Shown: positions 50,779 through 61,033 of the stretch, piece after piece
Position numbering within the stretch: position 1 is the stretch's first letter
Layout of the letters: every line of letters starts with the position of its first letter
Assembly (NCBI GenBank): GCA_965240325.2
Contig: OZ251234.1
Location: 1,984,001-2,048,000, forward strand
Direction: 5' to 3'
Origin: Rebecca billardiae RCC1528
Taxonomy: Eukaryota; Haptophyta
DNA length: 64,000 bases
Position numbers and translations under genes: made by a program
The notes under the pieces: model-generated
Databases searched by the model: none
Seen by the model: the letters and a program-made list of their open reading frames with translations, nothing else
Told to the model about the DNA's origin: nothing

Positions 50779-53527
50779 ATGAGGAAGAGGAAGGGGGGCG
50801 CGGCGCTCGACAAGGAGTCGATGGCGAACGGCCACTCCGGCGGCCTGAAGGTCAAGAAGATGCGCGACTACGTGGAGGTGCACCTCACGACGTCGATGCT
50901 CGACAGCTCGCGCGTGTACGCGTTCGCGCTGAACGAGCCGCTGAACACGCTGTTCGACGCCATCCGCGAGGACGTGGGCGACGCGTCGCTCGAGTTCCGC
51001 CTCGAGTGCTCGATCGGCGAGACCGACTCGGTCGTCTCGCCCAAGATGGTGCACGCGTACGCGTGGGGCGCGGGCTCGTCGCGCCAGCTGCGGATCGGCG
51101 AGGCCCTGTACGACGTGACGGTGGTGGGCGAGAAGGGGCTCCTCGCGCAGGACGCGCAGCTGACGCCCCGGAAGCGGCACATCTCCGACGTCTCGCGCGG
51201 CCGGAAGATGAAGTACGTCGTCGTCACCGGCGGCGTCGTCTCGGGCATCGGCAAGGGCGTGACGGCGTCGTCGATCGGCATGCTGCTCAAGTCGGCGGGC
51301 TACCGGGTGAACGCGATCAAGATCGACCCGTACATCAACATGGACGCGGGGACGATGTCGCCGTTCGAGCACGGCGAGGTCTTCGTCCTCGACGACGGCG
51401 GCGAGGCCGACCTCGACCTGGGCAACTACGAGCGCTTCATGGACCTCAACCTGGCGCGCGACAACAACATCACGACGGGCAAGATCTACCAGAACATCAT
51501 CGAGCGCGAGCGCAAGGGCGAGTTCCTGGGGAAGACGGTGCAGGTGGTGCCGCACGTGACGAACACCATCCAGGAGTGGATCGAGCGCGTCGCCCACGCC
51601 CCCGCCGACGGCAAGCGCGGCGCGCCCGACGTGACGGTGATCGAGCTGGGCGGCACGGTGGGCGACATCGAGTCGATGCCCTTCATCGAGGCGCTGCGCC
51701 AGTTCCAGTGGAAGGTGGGGCGGGACAACTTCGTGCTCACGCACGTGAGCCTCGTCCCCGTCGTCGGCGCCGTCGGCGAGGAGAAGACCAAGCCCACGCA
51801 GCACTCGGTGCAGTCGCTGCGCGCGCTCGGCCTCTCGCCCGACTTCCTGATGTGCCGCTCGACCAAGCCGCTCGAGGACAAGACCAAGGAGAAGCTGGCG
51901 AACTTCTGCCACGTGCCGCCGGAGCAGTGCATGGGGATGCACGACGTGAGCAACATCTACCGCGTGCCGCTGCTCCTCGAGGAGGAGGGCATCCTCGACG
52001 CGCTGCTCCAGCGCCTCGAGCTCGAGCGGCAGCCGACGCCGCTGCTTGGCGAGTGGGGCTCGCTCGCGGAGCTGGTGGACACGCTCAGCGCCAAGGTGAG
52101 CATCGCGATCGTGGGCAAGTACACGTCGCTGGGCGACGCGTACCTGTCGGTGACGAAGGTGCGCGCCGCGCGCCGCCGCGCGAGCCCGGCGGCGCGACCG
52201 CGGCGGGTGCCGCTGCCCGTGCCGGCGCTCTGGCCGTGCGGCGCGCGCGGGTGCGGCGGCGCGAGCGCGCGCGCGCGCTCGGCCGGGGCCACCGCCGGCG
52301 CGGCGAGCGGCGGTGGGGAGGGGGCGGGCGCGGCGCTCCGCGCGCACGGTTTTGCAAGCCTGTCCCGCCCATGCATGCGGGATGGGTCTATCGCCGTGCC
52401 ACACCACACGCACAGGGGGCTGCCCAGCGCAGCCCCGCACCAGGAGCGAGCTACGGCCGCGGCGGCGCCTCGCGCGCCGGTGCGGCGGCTGTTGATGAGC
52501 CCTGGCACAGTCGGGAGCGCACGGGCTGGAGCCCGCGGGCTGCACGGACGGACGCGCGCGCGGGGGCTCGGGCGGGCGGCGGGCATGGCGGCGAGGCGCT
52601 GGGGCTGGGGCCACGCAGCCGGCGCGGCGCCACGGCCAGCAGTGGCCGCTGCGCGCGCGCGCGGCGCGCGCGCGTGCACACGCCCGCTCTCGCCCTCACC
52701 GCGCGCGCCCGGCCGCGCGCCGCGCGCACCGCGCGCCGCCATGCGACGCCCCCTCCTGCCGCCAGGCGCTGAACCACGCGTCGTACGCCTCGGAGCGCAA
52801 GCTCGAGATCGTGTGGATCGAGGCCGCCGACCTGGAGGCGCACATGAAGGCCGAGGCGGCGGCCAAGTACGCCAAGGCGTGGGAGGCGCTCCGCTCCGCC
52901 GATGGCATCCTCGTGCCCGGCGGGTTTGGCGACCGCGGCGTCGAGGGCAAGATCCTCGCCGCGCAGTACGCGCGCGAGAACGACGTGCCGTACTTCGGCA
53001 TCTGCCTGGGCTTTCAGGTGCGCCGCGGCGAGGGGCTCGGGAAGGGGCAGGGGGCGGCGCGAGGCGCGGCCCGCGTGCTGCGGCCGGCGCGGCGTGCCGG
53101 CGTGGCGTGCGCTCAGCCGCGCGCGCCCGCCGCGCGTGCACGCGCGCCGCGCTCCGCTCCGCAGGTGGCTGTGATCGAGTACGCGCGCAACGTGCTCGGC
53201 TGGAAGGACGCGCACTCGCAGGAGTTCGACGAGAGCTCGGCGCACAAGGTGGTGATCTACATGCCCGAGATCTCGAAGACGCACATGGGCGGCACGATGC
53301 GCCTCGGCTCGCGCCGCGCCGTCCTCAAGTCGACCAAGTGCCTCGCGTCGCGCCTGTACGGCGGCACCACCGCCATCGACGAGCGGCATAGGCACAGGTG
53401 CGGGGGCGGAGGCCGGTCGCGGCGGCGCCAGTGGCCGCGCCGCGGCGCCGAGGCGCACGCACGCCCCGCGCCGCCCCGCCGCGCTCACGCCGCCCCCGCC
53501 CCCCCCGCGCGCCCCGCGCGCCACGCC

Positions 53528-53559
<32 letters not shown>

Positions 53560-53791
53560 GCCGCGCCGCAGGTACGAAGTCAACCCCGAGTACGTGCAGC
53601 AGTTCAACCGCTCGGGGCTCGAGTTCGTCGGGCAGGACGTGGACGGGGAGCGGATGGAGATCTTCGAGCTGAGCAGCCACCGCTACTTCGTCGGCTGCCA
53701 GTACCACCCCGAGTTCAAATCGCGGCCGAACAAGCCGTCGCCCTTCTTCCACGGGCTGCTGCTCGCAGCCTCGAAGCAGCCGCTGCCGTAG
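50779..53791 (+). CDS. CTPS: CTP synthase with an extra N-terminal domain
   Basis: The enzyme makes CTP from UTP, ATP and glutamine. Four exons are proposed: 50779-52158, 52766-53017, 53165-53397 and 53572-53791. They give 694 aa, against about 590 for the human enzyme. Introns of 607, 147 and 174 bp all begin GTGCG and end CAG (phases 0, 0, 2). The synthetase domain opens [21 protein letters not shown] at residue 144 and includes the [12 protein letters not shown] and GGTVGDIES segments. The glutaminase domain has the nucleophilic Cys in YFGICLGFQ (ending exon 2) and the His/Glu pair in YHPEF (exon 4). Residues 1-143 are extra: a short basic start, then about 90 residues of beta/alpha character ([24 protein letters not shown]) not found in standard CTPS. 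The ATG at 50779 is the first in frame. Confidence 0.93.
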
Positions 53792-54822
53792 CGGGCGCGG
53801 CGGGCCGAGCGCGGCACGCAGCGCGCACAGATCACCGCGAACGCCGCTCACCGGCCCCGCCACGGGTCGGGCGCGTGGCGGCTGAGCCGCTCGGAGAGGC
53901 TACTGCACGGTGGCCTCTCGGGGCGGCAGCGGGCCCGGACGCTGCGTGCAGACGGCGCAGGCCACGGCGCGTCCGCGCAGGCGCGCCTCGATCCGTCGTC
54001 CCTTGGCAGCCGATTGTGCGCTCATCATGATCACGTATGTGGATGCTGCCAGCGGGACGAGCAGGTGCTGCGCGCTGCCAGCGGCTGCCTTCTGACGGGC
54101 GAGGACGGCGGATTGGCCGGCGACGACCGACTCAGCGTCTCATCGGTCCTCGTCCGTGGCAACTCACTCCTCACGACTAATCTTGGCTGCATGATGCCTT
54201 ATTCGGATGGATCCCGCCATCCGCGATCACGGATCAGACGGCGACGCGCAATCTCTCGGATCGGATTCGTCTCTGGCGATCTGCTATCGCCGCGGCTGCG
54301 CCGCTGCGCATATGTGTATATGTTTAACTTTGATATGTCAGTACATACACGACGCGCATATATATGATATATATCGTTTATAAATATAATATTGTATTTA
54401 TTTATAATATACATTATAATAATTTAATATCTGCTCTGAGCAGTATCTGTATTCACTTTCAGTAATACATCGGCACTTCGGCAAGCTTCATCATCTCGGC
54501 TGTGGTCGTGGGCACCAGCCTGCAGCTTGCATGCTGCTGAGTGCTGGCGCCTGGCACCAGGTCGTCTCGCGTACGGCGTAGGCGTAGCCTGGCCCTTGGT
54601 GAATGGTGAGGCGGTTCCGCACGGCCACGGCGTCTCAACCACATCCACGGGCCGCTCGCGATGTGTCGGCGTCTATGCCAGCCCCCGCGCTGCGGATGCA
54701 GCCTGGACAACGGGCCCCAGGGGTCCCGGGCCGAGCACAGCGCGCGCGCGGCCGCCACGCAGCGCGCCTGCTCGTCCTGCCCTGCGATGGCGATGGTGAG
54801 TGAGGTGGCACATCCGTCACGA
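53792..54822. other. Intergenic with AT island
   Basis: 54300-54440 is strongly AT-rich (TATA-, AATATAAT- and TTTATTTATAATA-type words). The rest has mixed composition. No gene is supported; frames at 54459-55127 on the minus strand overlap the next gene in a different frame. Confidence 0.5.
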
Positions 54823-55371
54823 TCAGCCCACCACGGGTGTTGATTGGGGTGGAGCGGGTGGCGGCGGCTTGGGCTGCTCGCCTGCGCCGTCGCCATCCAG
54901 CAGGTAGCGCCAGCCTCGCTTCCGCGGGCTGCGGATCTCGCGCTCTCGCTCGCTCTCGCGCCCGCGCCAGGTGAGCCGGCCGTACGCTTTGCCGTGCAGC
55001 CCCTCCTGCGAGCGTGCGCGCGCGGCGAGGGATTGCGCGGGGCTCGGACGCGGCGCGACGGCGGGGCGCGTGGCGCCTGCGCCTGCGCGCGCGCGCGCGC
55101 GCGCGCGCACCAGCCTGAGGCGCACACGCGTCACCGTCCAGTACGTGTCGCGCCGCCCGTCCCGCAGCCAAATGTTGCGCGCAAACCGGTAGCCCACGCC
55201 GTTGTTCGGCAGGGTCGTCGCGAGCTCGAAAAAGTTCTTCAGCCCTATTCGCCACTTGGGTGCCCGCGGGGCCTCGAGCGGCGGCGCGCACAGCGACCTG
55301 CGCGCGGCGATGCCCCAGGCCGCCCCGACGATACCGCGCCAGCGCGGCCGCGCAGCCATCGTCATCGCCAT
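54823..55371 (-). CDS. Mitochondrial ribosomal protein mS34-like
   Basis: Two exons are proposed: 55371-55115 and 54928-54823, giving about 120 aa. The 186 bp intron would use a GC-AG border (GCTGGT donor), phase 2, and a (CG)n run sits just inside it. The conserved part reads LPNNGVGYRF, then RNIWLRDGRRDTYWTVTRVRL, then PRKRGWRYLLDG. The G-x-G, Trp-Leu and YW-x-x-TRV pattern followed by a basic-G-x-x-W segment resembles MRPS34, a small-subunit mitoribosomal protein. The C-terminus is Pro-rich and much shorter than in animals. ATGs at 55359 and 55365, or an upstream one at 55512, are alternative starts. Divergent from the sterol methyltransferase. Confidence 0.5.
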   Translation of the reverse strand: MAMTMAARPRWRGIVGAAWGIAARRSLCAPPLEAPRAPKWRIGLKNFFELATTLPNNGVGYRFARNIWLRDGRRDTYWTVTRVRLRLVRARARARAGAGATRPAVAPRPSPAQSLAARARSQEGLHGKAYGRLTWRGRESEREREIRSPRKRGWRYLLDGDGAGEQPKPPPPAPPQSTPVVG

Positions 55372-55738
55372 CTTTCGCCACGCAGCCGGCACACTCGCGA
55401 GCTTTGCCTGGGCGACGGTGAGGGATGGCGGTCGAGCAAATCGCAGTCCGGGGTTGATCACGGCCAAGAAAGAGCCCGAGCACGGTTGCCGAGCAGGCGC
55501 GCGTGCGACGAGCATCGCGGGGGCCGGATCCGTAGCGGGAGGTGCATCAAAGCGCAGCGGAAGCACTCCGGTGGAGATGCCGCAGCCGCGGCCGCTTTAC
55601 CCACGAACAATGAATGTCAGGCGGCAGTCCGGGAGACGGCCAAGGAATCCCTCGCTTGCCTTGCAGCGGCATCGCGATACTCGCGAGCGCGGCACGTCAT
55701 CTGCGTCGTCGGTGACCGCCTGAGCGCGCCTTGTCGCC

Positions 55739-57290
55739 ATGGGGGCGGGGAACCTGTACAGCGCGGTGATGGGTGCGGGGCTTGCGTACTTCGTCTTCGT
55801 CTTCACCAATGGCAACCCGACGCAGCACGTGGAGAAGCTCTTCAAGATGATGCGCCAGGGCATGGCGGGGAAGGAGAGCGTGGCCGCGTTTGACAAGGTG
55901 TACCAGAGCGTGGACGGGAACACGCAGCACGGCGCGTACGACGGTGACGTCGCGCGCAGCTTCTACAACCTCGCCACCGAGTTCTACGAGTACGGCTGGG
56001 GCGACTCGTTCCACTTCGGCACGCGCGCGCGCCACGAACCGCACGCCAAGTGCATCGCCAACTCGCAGAACTTTGTCGCGACGAAGCTGCAGGTGGGTGA
56101 CATGGACAACGTGCTGGATATGGGCTGCGGCATTGGCGGCCCGCTGCGTGGCGTCGTGCGCGCGACCGGGGCCAACGTCACCGGCCTCTCCATCAACGAG
56201 CACCAGATCATGCGCGCGAAGGAGATCACGCGCACGCTCTCGCCGTGGATGCAGGAGCGGTGCCACTTCATGGTCCAAGACTACCTCGACGTGAAGGGGC
56301 TGCCGGAGAACTACTACGACGCGGCGTTCTACATGGAGTCGTCGCTCCACTGCGAGGACCGCACGAAGACCTTCAAGGAGGCGTTCCGGCTGCTCAAGCC
56401 GGGCGGCCGCCTCGTCGCCATGGAGTACTACACTCTGCCCGGTGCGCGCGCACCGCACCGCCGCGCACCGCCGCACCGCACCGCGGGCGCGCGCGCGCGT
56501 GGGCGCCGAGCGGGCGGCTGCGCCACGCCGCCGTCGGGCAGCGCGTGCGCGAGCGCGGCGGCGCACCCGGCGCTCTGTGCGCGCTGAGCCGCCCCTCTCC
56601 GCGCCGCCCGCCTCCAGGCTGGGACCCGAACAACGCGGAGCACAAGGAGCTGATGCGGCGGCACCTTTACGGCAACGGCGCGGCGCGCACGCCTTCCATC
56701 GAGGAGGGGCTCGGGCAGATCCGCGCGGCGGGCTTCGAGGTGAAGGAGCACTTCGACCTGATGGCGTACCAGGAGGCGATGCACGGCGACGACGCATGGC
56801 CGTGGTGGGCCGACCTGCAGTTCAACTGGGCGCCGCACCTGCTTCCGGTGCGCGCGCCGCGCCGCGCCGCGCTCCGCGCGCCCGCGCGCCCGTCGGTGCG
56901 CGGGCGGCCGCTGCCCGCCCGTCGCGCGCCGCGCCGCTTCGCTGACTCGCGTGCGCGTACGCCGCGTCTCGCGCCGGCGCAGGCCCACCCGTGGGTGCGC
57001 AAGCCGCTGCCTGTCATTCTTGGCGCGCTCTCCAAGATTGGCCTCGTGCCCTCCGACGTGCCCAAGGTGGGCGCGGCCCCGCGCGGCCCCCCGCTGCCCA
57101 AGCGCGCCCGCGCCCGCGCCGCGCCGAGTGCGCGCGCCGCGACCGGCGCTGAGCGCGCGCGCCCTCCTCACGCGATGTGCCTCAGGCGGCCGACCTGATG
57201 AACGAGGGCGGCGACGGCCTGTCGGGCCTCGGCAAGGTTGGCGCGATCACCCCGCAGTACTACGTGCTCGGCATCAAGCCCAAGCACTAA
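55739..57290 (+). CDS. SMT1: Sterol C24-methyltransferase
   Basis: The enzyme transfers a methyl group from SAM to C24 of cycloartenol-type sterols, in the ER. Four exons are proposed: 55739-56441, 56618-56847, 56983-57066 and 57186-57290, giving 373 aa, the usual family length. Introns of 176, 135 and 119 bp start GTGCG, GTGCG and GTGGG and end CAG (phases 1, 0, 0). An N-terminal hydrophobic segment (AVMGAGLAYFVFVF) could anchor it. The family features are YEYGWGDSFHF (a sterol-binding region), SAM motif VLDMGCGIGGPLRG, and the YYDAAFYMESSLHCED and LKPGGRLVAMEYY stretches. The C-terminal sterol methyltransferase region ends with YYVLGIKPKH. With IDI in the same window it forms part of the sterol route, though the genes are not linked by regulation that can be seen. 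Confidence 0.92.
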
Positions 57291-57842
57291 GCGCTCGCCA
57301 CACGCGGACGGGCGTCTGGCGCGCCCCGCCTCCACGCAGCCTCGCACGGCCTTGGCCGCTGACGGCCTCCTCACTCACGCCGCAGATCACGCACACCCTT
57401 GCGGCTCAGCCTGCGATCGCAGCGGCTGCTTTCTTCTGATGGACGACGCGCAGGCTTACATACACGGCTTGATGACGACGAAGGCGCACCTCTCGACGGC
57501 GGCACGACTGACGAGCTCCGGCTCACCTTCGGGCTCCGCTCATCTAACATCTAGCATCCGCGCCATCAGTCCATGGCTTGATGCGTTGATGCGCGGGGCG
57601 GATCATCATGTCACTCAGCGGATCAGAATGCATATTCATCAGATCATCTAGCTATACTGCTAAGAGTAAGACGACGACGCTCTATAATTGATGATGTATT
57701 ATAATACAATAATTATATAATATATAAATATTATTCTATATGACTCAATGAGTGATGACACGTACTATGTGTATATATATACTCACCCAGCACGGTAGTC
57801 ATCAACGCGCGCAGTATTAGCCAACCGTGTCCAGCACTGTCA
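57291..57842. other. Intergenic between convergent genes, partly AT-rich
   Basis: 57685-57790 is AT-rich with TATATAA and TAATTATATAATATA-like words; the rest has mixed composition. No gene is seen. Confidence 0.5.
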
Positions 57843-59528
57843 TCAGCGCAACAGGCGCCGCCTACCGGCACTGTGACTGCGCCTCGCCGCGGCGAGCCCG
57901 CGGTCGGCGCTCGCGAGCGCGCCCTCGATGCCGGCCACGTACGCGTCGTACAGCTGCGGCGTGTAGCACAGGTGCGTGCAGTCGCAGCACATGGACCGCT
58001 TCGGCTGCTTGCGCGCCCGGCCCCTCCCTTTGCCCCGCGGCGGCGCGATGTTCGCCCGGATCGCGCCCCCGCACTTGTCGTCCGCGTTGTGCATGTCGTG
58101 CCGCGGCTTGGTGAGGGCGTAGAAAGGCACGATCGGCACGCGCCCGCCCGCCAGCTCGCGCGACGCGTTGGCGATCACCGCGTTCTCGTCGAGCACGTGG
58201 TTGTTCTGCGAGACGATCGGCGAGTGCGCCTTGCACTCGCACGAGCGCGCGCGCTCCGCGCCCGGCGTGTACACGCCCGTGCCGGGGAAGTGCTGCGCGG
58301 TCGTCTCGCGGAGCATCACGGACACACCGCGGCGCGCCTCGCCCGCCGTGGGCGCGCTCGCGCTGAGCTGCCGGAAGAGCCGCTCCATGTCCGACCTGTA
58401 GCTGTCGAGGAGGTCGCGGCGGTAGTGCAGGCCGTAGTTGAGCAGCAGCACGTCGCACGACTCGAGCAGCCACGAGATCATCGTCGCGTTGTACTTGTAC
58501 ACGCCGACGAACACCATCGCGCCTCCAAGACTGGTGCCGAGCGCCTGCCCACAGCACGACATGCGGTGCCGCCGGCCCCACTGCCGCCACTTGACGAGCT
58601 GCGCGCGCGTGGCGGAGCTGTTCTCGAGCCCCTCGCGCTGCACGGCGCACTTGATCCCGCGGAAGTCGAGGTTGCTCACCGAGTCGCCCGCGACGATCAT
58701 CGTGCGCGACCCCAGCCGGCGCACCAGCTCGCGCGTGCGCGCATCCTCCTCGCGCGCGTGCGGCAGGTGCGGGTCGTAGGTCGGCCAATCGGCGTACGCC
58801 TTGCGCGCGCGGCACTCCTTGGCGGTGAGCATCGCCATGTTGGCCTCGTTGATGATGCACGGCGGGTTGCGGTCGCAGCTCACGAGCACGTCGGCTGGCT
58901 TGAGCGCGCTGCACTGCGCCTCGACGAGCGAGCGGTTGGACGCCTCGACGCTCGGAGGCCACGGGCTCTGTGCGCGCGCGGCGCTCGGCTGCGGCGCCGC
59001 GCTGTGCGGCTGCACCCCAGAGCTGGCCGCTGGGCTCTGCGGCGCCACGGAGCGTGCGGGCGCTTTGGCCGTGCGCGAGGTCGATGGTCGGCCGGTGAGG
59101 GCTGGCGGATGGCGCCGCGGAGCGCTCGCAGCGCGTGTCGGCGCCGGCTGCGCGCGCGGCCCGGGCTGCGGCCGAGCCGGCCGTGCCTCGTGCTCTGCCG
59201 CACTGGACGGAGCAGAGGGCTGTGGGCGGTCAGGCCACGCCCTTGGCATGCGCAACGGCTGCGCAGACGATGGCCGTCCGCGCTCTCCATCGGGCCTCAG
59301 CGTTGACGCCGCAGCACTATCGGCGGCAGCAGGGAGCGGAGTTGGATGCGCAGCCCTCGGCGCGTCTGAGCGTGCCGCCGGCGCCGACTCGGCCCGGGGC
59401 AGCGGCTGGCGAAGATCGCGCACACGCGTGTCGCCCAGCCTCGTGGTCAGCCCGACCATGCTCAGCATGAGGAGCGTCACACACAAACAGCCGATGACGT
59501 CGCGTTGGGATTCTCGCGCGGTCGCCAT
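57843..59528 (-). CDS. PC-esterase/TBL-like type II membrane protein (probable polysaccharide O-acyltransferase)
   Basis: The ATG at 59528 gives 561 aa. A longer frame from 59636 would overlap the divergent ankyrin gene, so it was not used. A cytosolic N-terminus and one transmembrane span (residues ~11-28, VIGCLCVTLLMLSMVGL) are followed by a ~190-residue Pro/Ala/Ser-rich stem and a lumenal domain. That domain has the G-D-S block TMIVAGDSVSNLDFRG and, near the end, C-D-C-T-H-L-C, the D-x-x-H block. This G-D-S/D-x-x-H pair is the PMR5/Cas1 (PC-esterase, TBL) catalytic arrangement used to O-acetylate cell-wall polysaccharides. Cys pairs support a Golgi lumen location. The glycan target is unknown; body-scale or cell-coat polysaccharide would suit a haptophyte. 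Confidence 0.72.
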   Translation of the reverse strand: MATARESQRDVIGCLCVTLLMLSMVGLTTRLGDTRVRDLRQPLPRAESAPAARSDAPRAAHPTPLPAAADSAAASTLRPDGERGRPSSAQPLRMPRAWPDRPQPSAPSSAAEHEARPARPQPGPRAQPAPTRAASAPRRHPPALTGRPSTSRTAKAPARSVAPQSPAASSGVQPHSAAPQPSAARAQSPWPPSVEASNRSLVEAQCSALKPADVLVSCDRNPPCIINEANMAMLTAKECRARKAYADWPTYDPHLPHAREEDARTRELVRRLGSRTMIVAGDSVSNLDFRGIKCAVQREGLENSSATRAQLVKWRQWGRRHRMSCCGQALGTSLGGAMVFVGVYKYNATMISWLLESCDVLLLNYGLHYRRDLLDSYRSDMERLFRQLSASAPTAGEARRGVSVMLRETTAQHFPGTGVYTPGAERARSCECKAHSPIVSQNNHVLDENAVIANASRELAGGRVPIVPFYALTKPRHDMHNADDKCGGAIRANIAPPRGKGRGRARKQPKRSMCCDCTHLCYTPQLYDAYVAGIEGALASADRGLAAARRSHSAGRRRLLR

Positions 59529-59626
59529 TATTTTGTTCTGGAGCGCAGCGGCGCCCTCCCGACCGGTGAACAACTCAGATTGGAGCTGGAGATCGCCCGG
59601 ACCGGTCATGCCACCAAGCGGAAGGC
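59529..59626. promoter_or_regulatory. Bidirectional promoter candidate (98 bp)
   Basis: The start codons of the TBL-like gene (minus, 59528) and the ankyrin gene (plus, 59627) are only 98 bp apart. No TATA box stands out. Shared control is inferred from geometry. Confidence 0.5.
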
Positions 59627-61033
59627 ATGGCGGCATTGCCGCTCGACGCGGACGCGGATGAGATCGCTGCCGCGCTCACCGAGCTGGTGGCGCGGGCGTG
59701 CGACGAGGTCCTTCCCCGTGCGATGACCGAAGCGATCATGCGCGTACCTAAGGACGCGGTGCGCCCGGCGCGCCGCTGCGGGGCGCACGACTACGAGTGT
59801 CGCGCGCCGGGCTCAGCATTCCTCAGGCTGAGACGCGGGCGCGGCGACGCCGCTGTCGAGTGGGTCACCACGAGCGATCTGGGGCTCGAACGGCGTTGGC
59901 GCTTCGAGAGCGCGGAGGCCCTCGCGCAGGCTATCGCCGACCGTCTCGAGATCGGCGCCGCCGCAGGTGTGGGCAGCACGCTCGCGCACGTGCGCGCCGC
60001 CCCGGATGGGCGGCTGCAGCTCACGACCATTGCTCAGATGGCGAGCCAGCGCGCGCGCGGCTGGCTTCACTGCGCGGCGTGCGGCCGGTTCCTCAACGGC
60101 GAGCGCGGCCTGCGCGACCACCAGCTCGTCGCGCACGCGGCCACGTACGAGCACGCCCTCGACTCCGTCGAGCAGAGCCGCAGCCAGCTGGTCAGATACG
60201 CGCCTCTGCTGCTGCACGCGCGCGCGGCCGACGGCGCGGCCGCGGCTGGCGGCAAGGCGGGCGGCCCCGCTGCGCTCGACCCCGGGCTGTGCGCCGCGCG
60301 CGACGGCGACCTCGCCGCGCTCATGGCGCTGCGCGCGGCGGGCTGGGACCCGCGCGCCGTCGCCGACCGTCACGGCTCGACCGCACTCCTCTGGGCAGCG
60401 GGCGGCGGCCACCTCGACGTGTGCCGCTGGCTCGTGCGCGCGTGCGGCGTGGACGCGGCGGAGCGGCAGAAGCGCGACGGGAGGTGCGCGCTGCACTGGG
60501 CGGCGCGCAACGGCCGCGTGGCCGTGTGCCGCTGGCTCGTCGACGAGCAGCGGCTCGACCCGGACACGCCGACGCGCGATGGCACGGTCGCGCTGCACTG
60601 GGCGGTGTGGCAGCGCCAGCTGCCCGCGGTCGAGTACCTGGTCGCCGAGGCCGGCGCGAATCTGCATGCGGTCAACGCGTTCGGCTGCAACGCCATCCAG
60701 TGGGCCGCGCAGTCCGGCGACGTGCGCATGTGCGAGTGGCTCCGCGCGCGCGGGCTGGACGTGCGGCTGCTCAACCGCAACGGGCACAGCGCGCTGCACA
60801 AGGCGGCGATCAAGGGGCAGCGCGCCGTGTGCGAGTGGCTCGTCCAAGTGGCGGGGCTGGGCGCCGCGCAAGTGCGGGCCGACGCGGACGGCAACACGCC
60901 GGCGCGGATGGCGCGATGCGAGGGCCACGCCGAGCTCGCGGACTGGCTGGCAGACGCAGCGCGCCGACTCACCAGCGGCCCCGACCCGGATTGTCACAAC
61001 GACTACTCAGGCAATCGTGGGCGGTGCCAATAA
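59627..61033 (+). CDS. Ankyrin-repeat protein with a zinc-finger-like motif
   Basis: The 468-residue intronless protein starts at 59627. Residues ~145-170 hold C-A-A-C followed by H-x4-H (CAACGRFLNGERGLRDHQLVAH region), a C2H2-like finger. From ~225 to 455 about six ankyrin units follow, with repeated DGxxALHWAA and V-C-R-W-L-V-type helices (GRCALHWAARNGRVAVCRWL, GHSALHKAAIKGQRAVCEWL). Ankyrin arrays bind other proteins; the target here is unknown. The N-terminal 140 residues are mixed alpha/beta and unrecognised. Trp in many of the helices suggests the units arose by tandem duplication. Confidence 0.85.
   Translation: MAALPLDADADEIAAALTELVARACDEVLPRAMTEAIMRVPKDAVRPARRCGAHDYECRAPGSAFLRLRRGRGDAAVEWVTTSDLGLERRWRFESAEALAQAIADRLEIGAAAGVGSTLAHVRAAPDGRLQLTTIAQMASQRARGWLHCAACGRFLNGERGLRDHQLVAHAATYEHALDSVEQSRSQLVRYAPLLLHARAADGAAAAGGKAGGPAALDPGLCAARDGDLAALMALRAAGWDPRAVADRHGSTALLWAAGGGHLDVCRWLVRACGVDAAERQKRDGRCALHWAARNGRVAVCRWLVDEQRLDPDTPTRDGTVALHWAVWQRQLPAVEYLVAEAGANLHAVNAFGCNAIQWAAQSGDVRMCEWLRARGLDVRLLNRNGHSALHKAAIKGQRAVCEWLVQVAGLGAAQVRADADGNTPARMARCEGHAELADWLADAARRLTSGPDPDCHNDYSGNRGRCQ

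Noticed and set aside
50503-52614. 703-codon minus-strand frame opposite CTP synthase
   Set aside because: It is Arg/Ala/His-rich antisense translation of a conserved gene, with no domain of its own.
59529-59636. Upstream extension of the TBL-like protein to 59636
   Set aside because: It would overlap the divergent ankyrin gene start at 59627 and put the membrane span too far from the N-terminus. The ATG at 59528 fits better.
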